Below, in pieces: positions 22,408 to 28,939 of a stretch of 38,774 nucleotides of DNA. Numbering within the stretch: the stretch's first letter is position 1; the number at the start of each line of letters is the position of its first letter. A model generated the notes under the pieces. The model was not told the DNA's origin and did no database searches. It saw only the letters and a program-made list of their open reading frames with translations. The translations under genes were made by a program, and so were the position numbers. Source of the stretch: Candidatus Saccharibacteria bacterium UBA669 (GTDB taxonomy: Bacteria; Patescibacteriota; Saccharimonadia; Saccharimonadales; Saccharimonadaceae); NCBI GenBank assembly GCA_002299795.1, contig DBNP01000002.1:1-38774 (forward strand), read 5' to 3'.

Positions 22408-22426
22408 ACCTGGTGTGGTGCGGGGC
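22401..22426. repeat. GC-rich hairpin, copy 2 of the 26-nt repeat
   Basis: It matches 21994-22019 except at two positions, which weaken the outer stem. It sits exactly at the edge of the secY 3' copy, and its first seven bases are also part of the secY homology, so the junction has shared microhomology. Confidence 0.7.
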
Positions 22427-22499
22427 AAGTGTGCTTGATTTGTGGCTATAGCACATCACTAACCAATGTCAGCCAAGTCGTAGAGCGTCGAGATTAATA

Positions 22500-22528
22500 T
22501 TGACAAAATGATAACTATTTGGTATAAT
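22500..22528 (+). promoter_or_regulatory. Consensus promoter of the cassette gene at 22587
   Basis: TTGACA (22500-22505) and TATAAT (22523-22528) are exactly 17 bp apart, a perfect sigma-70-type consensus. The sequence from the -10 box into the leader resembles that in front of the paralogous gene at 34256. Confidence 0.85.
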
Positions 22529-22542
22529 ACTATACAGATGGC

Positions 22543-22564
22543 TTGCCGCGGAAATTCCCGGCAG
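22543..22564 (+). promoter_or_regulatory. Leader hairpin, copy A of a shared RNA motif
   Basis: The stem TGCCG/CGGCA encloses CGGAAATTCC. In the leader of the gene at 34256 the stem is TGTACG/CGTACA around CGGAAATCCCA, so the stem changes on both sides while the CGGAAAT loop stays. The distance from the motif to the start codon is the same in both leaders when CGCGGAAAT is aligned. Confidence 0.6.
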
Positions 22565-22586
22565 TATACCTACGAAAGAGGTTGCC

Positions 22587-22979
22587 ATGGACAACATTAA
22601 GGTTCTGTCCTCGCGTCCGACCGCGCCCGACCCCTTCAGCAGAATGGGAGTGGGCGAGTCACGTATCGTCATCTGCCTTTCCGACGCGGGTTTCACACCC
22701 ACGGTCGATCTCGTGCAGCGTCTTGCTGCGCGCGGCAGCCTGGTGGTCGTGACGCTAGGCACGGTGGACGTGCCCGGTGAGTCCCTCTTTGGGCTGTCGG
22801 ACATCAACGGCATCATGCTCGAGTTGACGCTCGAAATCGGAGCTGACTCGGCAAACGAGCTTGACGCCGTGCTCAATCGGCTCTCGCGGGTGCTCGAGGA
22901 CGGGATAACCGTTCCCGAAGTGCTGATCGAGGTCGACTATGTGCGGTCGCGATGGGGCGAGTCTGAGCTGCGGGGCTAA
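22587..22979 (+). CDS. Cassette protein A, paralogue of the product of 34256
   Basis: The 130-residue product is not recognised. It lies antisense to the flanking secY and infA. A likely alpha/beta pattern is visible: RIVICLSDAGFTPTVDLVQR, then SLVVVTLGTV, GIMLELTLEIG and an amphipathic helix NELDAVLNRLSRVLED. The order strand-PT(V/L)(D/E)L-QRL-strand-strand-helix is shared with the 34256 product, and promoter and leader are also related. AGAGG lies five bases before the ATG. No catalytic motif, signal peptide or membrane segment is seen. Base composition is visibly more GC-rich than in its neighbours. Confidence 0.7.
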   Translation: MDNIKVLSSRPTAPDPFSRMGVGESRIVICLSDAGFTPTVDLVQRLAARGSLVVVTLGTVDVPGESLFGLSDINGIMLELTLEIGADSANELDAVLNRLSRVLEDGITVPEVLIEVDYVRSRWGESELRG

Positions 22980-23007
22980 CGCCCCACATGTCGTAAACAC
23001 GGCAACT

Positions 23008-23033
23008 GCCCCGTCGGAAACGACGGGGCCTTT
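23008..23033 (+). terminator. Terminator of the cassette gene at 22587
   Basis: A perfect nine-base stem GCCCCGTCG/CGACGGGGC with a GAAA loop is followed by CTTTCATTATG. The GGGGC-TTTCAT ending recurs behind the gene at 34256. Being a symmetrical stem, it may also end secY transcripts from the other side. Confidence 0.75.
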
Positions 23034-23042
23034 CATTATGTA

Positions 23043-24452
23043 CTACTTATAGTCATCGTAAGTGACCATGAGCGCGCGCGAGTTGATCTGGCGCAGTGTT
23101 TCGAGGCCGACCGTCACAACAATGAGCAGCCCCGTGCCGCCGATTGAGATATTGGCGACGCTCACCCCAAGCTGAGCAAATGTATAGTCGACGAGGAATG
23201 GCATGACAGCAATAAAGCCGAGCGCGAGTGAACCAAACAGGATGAGTCGATTGACGGTCTGGCTCAGATACTTTTCTGTCTGTAGCCCAGGGCGAACACC
23301 CTCAATGAATCCACCTTGCTTTTGCAGGTTCTCAGCAATTTCGTTACTGTTAAATACAATACCGGTGTAGAAGTAGGTGAAAAGTATCACGAGCAGGAAA
23401 TACGCAACAGGGTAGATAGCAACTCCCCAGTCGCCAGTGACGAAACTACTCGCTGTCGGGGCCTGGAACCATTTGATTAGATTGTCAGCAAGCTCTAGGT
23501 TGGCTGTGTTGCCAGTGGCTTTCATGACTTGTCCGACGAAAGGCGGCAAGCTAAGGAAAGCAACGGCAAAGATTACGGGGATCACGCCGGCTGCAATGAG
23601 TTTTACTGGAAGGATGCTTTTGATGCCACCATAGGCACTGTTTCCGCCAACGCGCTTTGCATAGTTGACGGTGATAATCCGCTGGGCTTCATTGATCTTC
23701 ACCAGTGCGTACAGTATGGCCAGCCCCAGTGCCGCGATGCTAAGTACCACCCAGAAGCTTGTCGGGTTAACCGGTAGGTTGAACCAGCCGAACACGCTTA
23801 GTGTGCCCTGGCTTGTGTCAAATAGCGAGCTAATCATCGTCGCGAATGTACTTGGCAGCTGGCTCACAATACCAGCAAAGATGATCAGCGAGATACCGTT
23901 ACCGATTCCCTGTTCGGTGATAAGCTCGCCTATCCACATAAGCAATACTGATCCAGCGGTCATCGCCGTGACGGCTACAACCCACTCAATAGGACTCGTG
24001 CTCACTTCGCCTGCCGTGCCGCCACTTAGTACACCCTGACGAAGAATGTAAATAAAAGCAATTGACTGAATAATCGCAAGTGGCACGCTGATAATGCGAG
24101 TCCACTGATTTATCTTACGACGGCCCGACTCACCGTCCTTGTGAAGCTCTTCAAGCTTGGGAATTGCCTTCGTCAACAGCTGCGTAATGATACTTGCTGT
24201 AATGAACGGGCTCATCCCGACGAGTACGATCGACATCTGGCTCAGCGCACCACCGCTCATGAGGTTCAGGAAGCCACCAAAATCACTACTTCCAACGACC
24301 TTGTCGATAATATCTTTGAGCTCAGTTGGCTCGGCAAGCGGCACTGGTATATGTGCCAAAAAGCGAAAGGCAATAATAAGCCCGAGGACGATGCCAAGGC
24401 GTTTTTGCATATCGCGGTTTTTGAGTGATCGAAGAACGGTGCGCCAATTCAT
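23043..24452 (-). CDS. secY: Protein translocase subunit SecY
   Basis: The 469-residue polytopic protein has about ten membrane helices. It begins LGIVLGLIIAFRFLAHIPVP, has the family segment MSIVLVGMSPFITASIITQ, the cytosolic TKAIPKLEELHKDGESGRRK loop, and ends with LIVVTVGLETLRQINSRALM. It forms the channel for Sec-dependent export. It has its own TGC-TATAAT promoter (24496-24501) and is separated from rplO by a small gene with terminators on both sides. A second copy of its 3' end lies at 22315-22407. Confidence 0.97.
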   Translation of the reverse strand: MNWRTVLRSLKNRDMQKRLGIVLGLIIAFRFLAHIPVPLAEPTELKDIIDKVVGSSDFGGFLNLMSGGALSQMSIVLVGMSPFITASIITQLLTKAIPKLEELHKDGESGRRKINQWTRIISVPLAIIQSIAFIYILRQGVLSGGTAGEVSTSPIEWVVAVTAMTAGSVLLMWIGELITEQGIGNGISLIIFAGIVSQLPSTFATMISSLFDTSQGTLSVFGWFNLPVNPTSFWVVLSIAALGLAILYALVKINEAQRIITVNYAKRVGGNSAYGGIKSILPVKLIAAGVIPVIFAVAFLSLPPFVGQVMKATGNTANLELADNLIKWFQAPTASSFVTGDWGVAIYPVAYFLLVILFTYFYTGIVFNSNEIAENLQKQGGFIEGVRPGLQTEKYLSQTVNRLILFGSLALGFIAVMPFLVDYTFAQLGVSVANISIGGTGLLIVVTVGLETLRQINSRALMVTYDDYK

Positions 24453-24495
24453 GTCAGTCTGTTTCCCTGTTTAGTTGAATCTAAAAATCTTACTC

Positions 24496-24501
24496 ATTAT
24501 A
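24496..24501 (-). promoter_or_regulatory. Extended -10 element of secY
   Basis: TGC-TATAAT gives a leader of about 36 nt ending in a weak GGGA before the secY ATG. It lies directly behind the terminator of the preceding gene. Confidence 0.6.
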
Positions 24502-24513
24502 GCACACGTATTA

Positions 24514-24548
24514 TGAAAACACCCCGCCACCCTTTCGGGAGACGGGGT
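24514..24548 (-). terminator. Terminator of the gene at 24571
   Basis: As minus-strand RNA the stem is ACCCCGUC/GGCGGGGU, a U-U mismatch, then CCC/GGG closed by a GAAA loop, followed by GUUUUCAUAAU. The G-U pair holds only in the minus-strand RNA. Confidence 0.75.
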
Positions 24549-24570
24549 CTCGACCGGGAGGATAGCGAGG

Positions 24571-24858
24571 TCACGCGCGCTTGAGCTCGAGGATGATGTG
24601 TGTTGCATCGTCCATCTCAGAGTGGGACAGCGTAAGCCTCACCAAACCGAGATCACCAATAGATGCGACGAGCTCGTCGAACCAGTTGTGCATGTCTCGG
24701 TCTGCTCGCTCGGCATGCTCATCGAAGTCGACAAGAACCGCGAACCCAGTGGCTGGCGGCTCCCCACTCCTCCCCGACCGCAACCAGTCGAAGAACGGCT
24801 CGTTGTAGCCCAGCCATTGCTCGACTGTGGGGTTGTGGTCTGTCAGGTAGCTTCCCAA
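24571..24858 (-). CDS. Small acidic hypothetical protein inserted between rplO and secY
   Basis: The 95-residue product is not recognised. The start is TTG at 24858 with AAAGGA seven bases upstream. It is acidic, with a possible alpha/beta order: FAVLVDFDEHAERADRDMHN, then LVRLTLSHSEMDDATHIILE. The last two strands resemble in outline those of the cassette proteins at 22587 and 34256, but similarity is too weak to claim. It has a private TGG-TATAGT promoter and terminators on both sides, so it is a separate unit placed inside the spc operon. Confidence 0.6.
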   Translation of the reverse strand: MGSYLTDHNPTVEQWLGYNEPFFDWLRSGRSGEPPATGFAVLVDFDEHAERADRDMHNWFDELVASIGDLGLVRLTLSHSEMDDATHIILELKRA

Positions 24859-24896
24859 GGTGCTTTCCTTTCACGAACATGGAAATGGTTGATGAT

Positions 24897-24902
24897 ACTA
24901 TA
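24897..24902 (-). promoter_or_regulatory. Extended -10 element of the gene at 24571
   Basis: TGG-TATAGT lies directly behind the rplO terminator and gives a leader of about 30 nt. Confidence 0.5.
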
Positions 24903-24907
24903 CCACA

Positions 24908-24937
24908 AAAATAGCATCGAAACAACGATGCTATTTT
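24908..24937 (-). terminator. Terminator of the S10-spc operon behind rplO
   Basis: A perfect 12-bp stem AAAATAGCATCG/CGATGCTATTTT with a six-base loop is followed by a T run on the minus strand, 19 bases behind the rplO stop. It cuts secY off from the upstream ribosomal genes. Confidence 0.88.
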
Positions 24938-24955
24938 ATTGCCTGTAGCTAGGGG

Positions 24956-25435
24956 CTATTTGTCGCTGGCTTCAGCTTCTTTGGCTGATTTTTGCACAGG
25001 AGTAGCGGTCTTTTCAAACGCACCGCCTGCTTTTACAATCGCTTCAACGACGCTTTTACTCGCGCCCTGAGTTTTGAGTGTTAGCTTTGCGGTCAGCTCG
25101 CCACGTGCAATCACCTTGACAGTGTGAAATGGTGTCGCAACAAGTCCAGCTTCGTACAGCTTGAAGTTGTCGACGCTACCTTTGAGCTCGTTGAGATGGT
25201 CAGAGTAGACTACCTGTGCAGGTACGCGTTTACTCTTGAATCCACGGCCCTTTGGCACTGCGCTCACGATGCCATTCTGGCCACCCTGAAACATGCTATG
25301 GAGTTTTTTACCAGTACGAGAGTTCTGACCCTTGGTGCCACGACCGGCTGTTTTACCACCGCCAGCACTGATGCCTCGGCCAACGCGCTTGCGTGAGCGA
25401 TTGCTCGCTACCTGGAGTTCGTTGTACTTAGTCAT
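24956..25435 (-). CDS. rplO: 50S ribosomal protein L15 (uL15)
   Basis: The 159-residue protein has the glycine- and basic-rich L15 start (SRKRVGRGISAGGGKTAGRG, KGQNSRTGKK) and the C-terminal globular part (VKVIARGELTAKLTLKTQGA, SKSVVEAIVKAGG). A short charged tail, KSAKEAEASDK, follows. It overlaps the rpsE stop as TAATG. rpmD (L30), normally between S5 and L15, is missing. Confidence 0.96.
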   Translation of the reverse strand: MTKYNELQVASNRSRKRVGRGISAGGGKTAGRGTKGQNSRTGKKLHSMFQGGQNGIVSAVPKGRGFKSKRVPAQVVYSDHLNELKGSVDNFKLYEAGLVATPFHTVKVIARGELTAKLTLKTQGASKSVVEAIVKAGGAFEKTATPVQKSAKEAEASDK

Positions 25436-26118
25436 TACTTTGTCTCCTTCTTGGCAGCCGGCTTCTTTGCAGCTGGCTTTTTAGCGACAGCTTTTGCAGG
25501 CTTTTCGTCTGCTGACTCAGCGACTACTGGGGTAGACTCGGCTTTTTTTGCCGCAGTACGATCACTTGTGATCCATTTATCACGTGGCACGAGACCGCCA
25601 AGAGCATTGACAGTCGCATAAGCGATGTTGACTTTGTTCGTCGAGCCAAGGCTCTTGCTGACAAGGTTGCGGATACCTGTTGTGCTCACGACTGCTCGCA
25701 CAACACCACCGGCAATGATGCCCGTACCAGGAGCAGCAGGCTTAATAAGCACTCGCGCACCACTCAGCTTCACTTCTGTTTCGTGTGGAATTGTTTCCTT
25801 AGTAAGTGGAAATGTCACGAGGTGTTTCTTGGCAACGTCGGTTGCTTTTGCGATGGCAGACTGCACATCCGCACCCTTGGCAACGCCAATACCGACTTTG
25901 TTTTTACGATTACCAACCACAACAAGTGCTTTGAAGCGGAAACGGCGACCGCCACTGACGACGCGTGCGACGCGGTCGATATTGATAACTACTTCTTCGA
26001 ATTCCTTTGGCACATCGGGCGCCTGGTTGCGTCGATCATCACGACGACCGCCTCGTCCCTGCTGACGACCACGTGGGGCGTCAGGGCGAGGCGTTGTTGT
26101 TGCTAGGGCTTCTGCCAT
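25435..26118 (-). CDS. rpsE: 30S ribosomal protein S5 (uS5) with extended ends
   Basis: The start at 26118 (MAEALATTTPRPDAPRG) follows the rplR stop after one base. The core is typical: FEEVVINIDRVARVVSGGRR, RFKALVVVGNRKNKVGIGVAKG, ARVLIKPAAPGTGIIAGGVV. The 227-residue length exceeds the usual 165-170 because of a Gly/Arg-rich N-terminal arm and a Lys/Ala/Pro C-terminal tail (KKPAAKKPAAKKETK). S5 helps fidelity and mRNA unwinding at the entry channel. Confidence 0.96.
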   Translation of the reverse strand: MAEALATTTPRPDAPRGRQQGRGGRRDDRRNQAPDVPKEFEEVVINIDRVARVVSGGRRFRFKALVVVGNRKNKVGIGVAKGADVQSAIAKATDVAKKHLVTFPLTKETIPHETEVKLSGARVLIKPAAPGTGIIAGGVVRAVVSTTGIRNLVSKSLGSTNKVNIAYATVNALGGLVPRDKWITSDRTAAKKAESTPVVAESADEKPAKAVAKKPAAKKPAAKKETK

Positions 26119-26119
26119 A

Positions 26120-26476
26120 CTAGAACTCCAATCCTTCTTTACGTGCAGCATCTGCGAGCGCTTTGAGTCGGCCAGCGTACTGGCGACCATTGCGATCGAA
26201 AACGACTGCGGTTACTTTTGCTTTCTTTGCCTTCTTGGCGATATCAACACCAATAGTTGCACACTTTTCAGTCATAGTGCCGGTTGCTTTGGCACCGACT
26301 GTTGTTGCGCTAACGATTGTGCTCTTGGCCACATCATCGATTAGCTGCGCTGAAACATGTAGGTTGCTAATGGTGACAGTGAGTCGTGGGCGTTCAGCGG
26401 TGCCGCTGATTTTGCTACGCACACGCGCTTTACGCAAGCTACGTCCGAGCAGTTTTTTTGCAAGTGTATTACTCAT
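26120..26476 (-). CDS. rplR: 50S ribosomal protein L18 (uL18)
   Basis: The 118-residue protein has the L18 pattern RSLRKARVRSKISGTAERPR, LTVTISNLHVSAQLIDD and the C-terminal VVFDRNGRQYAGRLKALADA ending EGLEF. It binds 5S rRNA. Its ATG overlaps the rplF stop. Confidence 0.96.
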   Translation of the reverse strand: MSNTLAKKLLGRSLRKARVRSKISGTAERPRLTVTISNLHVSAQLIDDVAKSTIVSATTVGAKATGTMTEKCATIGVDIAKKAKKAKVTAVVFDRNGRQYAGRLKALADAARKEGLEF

Positions 26477-27012
26477 TATTTCTTACCTGCCTTTCCGGCT
26501 TTACGAAGCACTTGTTCGTCGCTGTACATGATGCCCTTGCCCTTGTATGGCTCTGGCTTCTTGAGCGAGCGAATCTCGGCTGCAGTTTGGCCGACTTGTT
26601 GCTTGTCGATACCACTGACGATGATCACCATCTTGTCATTGCTGACACTCACGCCCTCTGGTGCTTTGAATTTGACCTCATGGCTAAACCCAAGGCTCAT
26701 AGTGAGCTCGTTGTTGCTGCTTGATACGCGGAAACCCACGCCCTTAACTTCAAGCCGCTTCTCGTAGCCCTTGGTGACACCCTCAACAGCATTGTTAAGG
26801 AGTGCACGCTGTAGCCCGTGCTGGGCCTTGGCGATGCGCTCGTCATCTTTGCGTGTGACGATCATTTTTCCATCATCTTCTTTGACGGTCACGTCGCTCA
26901 GATGTGGCACGGTCAGTTCGCCTTTTGGTCCCTTGACGGTGAGCATGTCTGAATCGACTGTGATTGTCACACCCGATGGGATTGTAATTGGTAGTTTTCC
27001 AATTCGACTCAT
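26476..27012 (-). CDS. rplF: 50S ribosomal protein L6 (uL6)
   Basis: The 178-residue protein has two L6 repeats, starting MSRIGKLPITIPSGVTITVD. The C-terminal repeat contains GIDKQQVGQTAAEIRSLKKP and EPYKGKGIMYSDEQVLRKAG. GAAAGGAT lies before the ATG. It sits 27 bases behind an inserted unknown gene. Confidence 0.97.
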   Translation of the reverse strand: MSRIGKLPITIPSGVTITVDSDMLTVKGPKGELTVPHLSDVTVKEDDGKMIVTRKDDERIAKAQHGLQRALLNNAVEGVTKGYEKRLEVKGVGFRVSSSNNELTMSLGFSHEVKFKAPEGVSVSNDKMVIIVSGIDKQQVGQTAAEIRSLKKPEPYKGKGIMYSDEQVLRKAGKAGKK

Positions 27013-27038
27013 ATCTTATCCTTTCTTAACGATCTTTA

Positions 27039-27341
27039 CTAACGAATTCTTGGTGATTTTCTTACATCGAGCCGAGACTCAGGGGCTGTTGTCGCCCCGT
27101 GCTGGTTGTTGAGTGCGGCTTGACGATCGATCGCAAGTTGTCTATCTACTGCACGAGCAGCATCACGGGCCATATAAGCTGGATTACTAAGCGCACCAAA
27201 CATCTTACCAAGTTCGTCCGCTATTTTTCCAAGTTCTACAACCAGCTCTCTTGCTCTCTCTGTATCACTCTGAGACTCAAGGAGATTATAGTCTGTTGGC
27301 TGATCGAGCGTTAGTCGGACCATAGCTTCTCTATCTGCCAT
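27039..27341 (-). CDS. Unknown gene inserted between rpsH and rplF
   Basis: The 100-residue product is not recognised. It is helical and charged (SDTERARELVVELGKIADEL, NPAYMARDAARAVDRQLAID) with a disordered basic tail (ESRLDVRKSPRIR), and has no membrane span. It begins one base after the rpsH stop, with the ATG in TAGTATG, and ends 27 bases before rplF, with no promoter or terminator of its own. It should therefore be transcribed with the ribosomal genes and translationally coupled to S8. A role at the ribosome is possible but unproven. Confidence 0.65.
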   Translation of the reverse strand: MADREAMVRLTLDQPTDYNLLESQSDTERARELVVELGKIADELGKMFGALSNPAYMARDAARAVDRQLAIDRQAALNNQHGATTAPESRLDVRKSPRIR

Positions 27342-27342
27342 A

Positions 27343-27744
27343 CTAGTAAACCTTTAGCAACACTTCCCCGCCCAGCTTGTTACGGACAGCTTCGCGGCCA
27401 GTCATCACGCCCTTGCTGGTGCTGACGAGGACGATACCACGGCCAGATTTCACTTTTGGAATCTCGGCTGCGCTTGCGTACACTCGTCGGCCTGGCTTTG
27501 ATACACGGGTGATTTCGGTAAATACGGCGTTTTCACCTGGCTTTGCGATGGTCACAACGAGTGTTCCTCGTGGCTTGCCATCTTCCAGCTTGACGTCGAC
27601 CAAGTAGTTGCTCTTGACGAGCTGCTCGGCAACCGTCTTCTTGAGCTTGCTGCTAGGTACACGAATTTCTGTTTTGCCGACCATTGCGGCGTTTCGGATG
27701 CGGGTCAGGAGATCCGCGATTGGGTCAGTTGATTGTAGTGACAT
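27343..27744 (-). CDS. rpsH: 30S ribosomal protein S8 (uS8)
   Basis: The start at 27744 gives 133 residues, MSLQSTDPIADLLTRIRNA, the normal S8 beginning, and AAAGGAG lies upstream; the longer frame to 27798 overlaps rpsN. The closing motif ILVSTSKGVMTGREAVRNKL appears here as IVLVSTSKGVMTGREA. S8 binds helix 21 of 16S rRNA and in other bacteria also represses this operon. Confidence 0.97.
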   Translation of the reverse strand: MSLQSTDPIADLLTRIRNAAMVGKTEIRVPSSKLKKTVAEQLVKSNYLVDVKLEDGKPRGTLVVTIAKPGENAVFTEITRVSKPGRRVYASAAEIPKVKSGRGIVLVSTSKGVMTGREAVRNKLGGEVLLKVY

Positions 27745-27763
27745 ATCTTGTTTTCTCCTTTCC

Positions 27764-28033
27764 TTACCAACTACTCTTAGTGATGCCAGGGATCTCACCC
27801 TTGACTGCTTTTTCGCGGAAGTTTATGCGGCTGAGGCCGAATTTGCGCATGTAGGCGCGGGGTCGTCCGCTCAGTACGTCTCGGTTCTTCCAGCGGGTTG
27901 GGCTACTGTTCTTCGGTAGCTTCTGGAGACCTTCTAGGTCACCCATTTCCTTGAGCTCTGCACGCTTAGCGGCAAATTTCTGGATAAGCACTTGACGCTT
28001 TTTGTCGCGAGCGATCATAGATTTCTTTGCCAT
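27764..28033 (-). CDS. rpsN: 30S ribosomal protein S14 (uS14), zinc-free form
   Basis: The 89-residue protein is the long, cysteine-free S14: MAKKSMIARDKKRQVLIQ, LPKNSSPTRWKNRDVLSGRP, then RAYMRKFGLSRINFREKA and the end GITKSSW. Its ATG directly follows the rplE stop. Confidence 0.97.
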   Translation of the reverse strand: MAKKSMIARDKKRQVLIQKFAAKRAELKEMGDLEGLQKLPKNSSPTRWKNRDVLSGRPRAYMRKFGLSRINFREKAVKGEIPGITKSSW

Positions 28034-28618
28034 CTAGCGTCCTCCTTCTTTCTCAAACGGTAGGCCGAATTTTTCTAGTAGTGCGCGACTTTTTACTTTG
28101 TCGCCGTTCTTGATAGTAAACGTTACCTGCATACCATGCACCACCTGTGTCTCCTCAAATGTTAGCTCTGGGAAGATGCTCTGGTCGGTAATGCCTAGGT
28201 TGTAATTGCCACCTCGGTCGAATTTCACGCCGACGCCGTGGAAGTCGCGTACACGAGGCATTGCGATGTTGACCAGGCGATCAAGAAATTCGTACATACG
28301 AGCACCACGTAGTGTGACGGTGACGCCAACTGGCGCGCCCATGCCCTGACGGATTTTGAAGGTTGCGATTGATTTCTTGGCAAGACGCTCTACAGGAGCC
28401 TGGCCGGTGACACGTGTGAGCGTGTTTTTGACAGTTTCAAGCATACGCTTGTCGTCTTTGGTTTTGCCGGTTCCTACGCTTACCACGATCTTCTCGAGGC
28501 TTGGCACTTGGTGCACATTCTCGAGCTTCAGTTCGGCCTGTAGTTCCTTGGTGTACGTTGATTTGTACAAGGCTTTCAAGCGAGGAGTGTAAACGGCGGC
28601 TTTTTTGGATTCAGCCAT
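28034..28618 (-). CDS. rplE: 50S ribosomal protein L5 (uL5)
   Basis: The 194-residue protein has the L5 pattern: VHQPSLEKIVV-like VHQVPSLEKIVVSVGTG, LTRVTGQAPVERLAKKSIAT and FHGVGVKFDRGGNYNLGITD. L5 binds 5S rRNA and contacts P-site tRNA. Its start overlaps the rplX stop as TAATG. Confidence 0.97.
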   Translation of the reverse strand: MAESKKAAVYTPRLKALYKSTYTKELQAELKLENVHQVPSLEKIVVSVGTGKTKDDKRMLETVKNTLTRVTGQAPVERLAKKSIATFKIRQGMGAPVGVTVTLRGARMYEFLDRLVNIAMPRVRDFHGVGVKFDRGGNYNLGITDQSIFPELTFEETQVVHGMQVTFTIKNGDKVKSRALLEKFGLPFEKEGGR

Positions 28619-28938
28619 TATTTGATCTCCTTATTCTTTAATTGGCGGGCAACGCGGGTTTTGACACCCTCAGTGACCTTGTAGCCTACGCGGCTGGTTT
28701 TGCCAGACTTTTCATCTGTCACCAGTGCGAGCTTGTGTAGTGGCGTTGGTACGTGAACGTCCTTTTTGCCACCACGAGGATTGAGCTGGCTTGGCTTGAC
28801 GTGGCGATGACCGAGGCCAACACCTTCGATAAGTGCAGAGCCAGTCTTTGGGAAGACGGCGAGCACTTTACCAGTGGTGCCTTTGTGTGCACCAGCGGTG
28901 ATCTTTACTGCATCACCCTTGCGAATACGAAGTGCCAT
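28618..28938 (-). CDS. rplX: 50S ribosomal protein L24 (uL24)
   Basis: The start at 28938 gives MALRIRKGDAVKITAGAHKG, a KOW motif, and 106 residues; the longer frame to 29043 lies inside rplN. RHVKPSQLNPRGGKKDVHVP and a conserved TRVGYKV segment follow. L24 begins 50S assembly at the 5' end of 23S rRNA. Confidence 0.97.
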   Translation of the reverse strand: MALRIRKGDAVKITAGAHKGTTGKVLAVFPKTGSALIEGVGLGHRHVKPSQLNPRGGKKDVHVPTPLHKLALVTDEKSGKTSRVGYKVTEGVKTRVARQLKNKEIK

Positions 28939-28939
28939 A

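Noticed and set aside
22315..22587. Insertion sequence or integron at the secY end
   Set aside because: No transposase, integrase, inverted terminal repeats or target duplication are visible; only homology to the secY end and a hairpin repeat are seen.
22538..22600. Short ORF from ATG 22538 as a conserved leader peptide of the 22587 gene
   Set aside because: The homologous leader at 34256 has no ATG, so the shared signal is the RNA hairpin and not a peptide.
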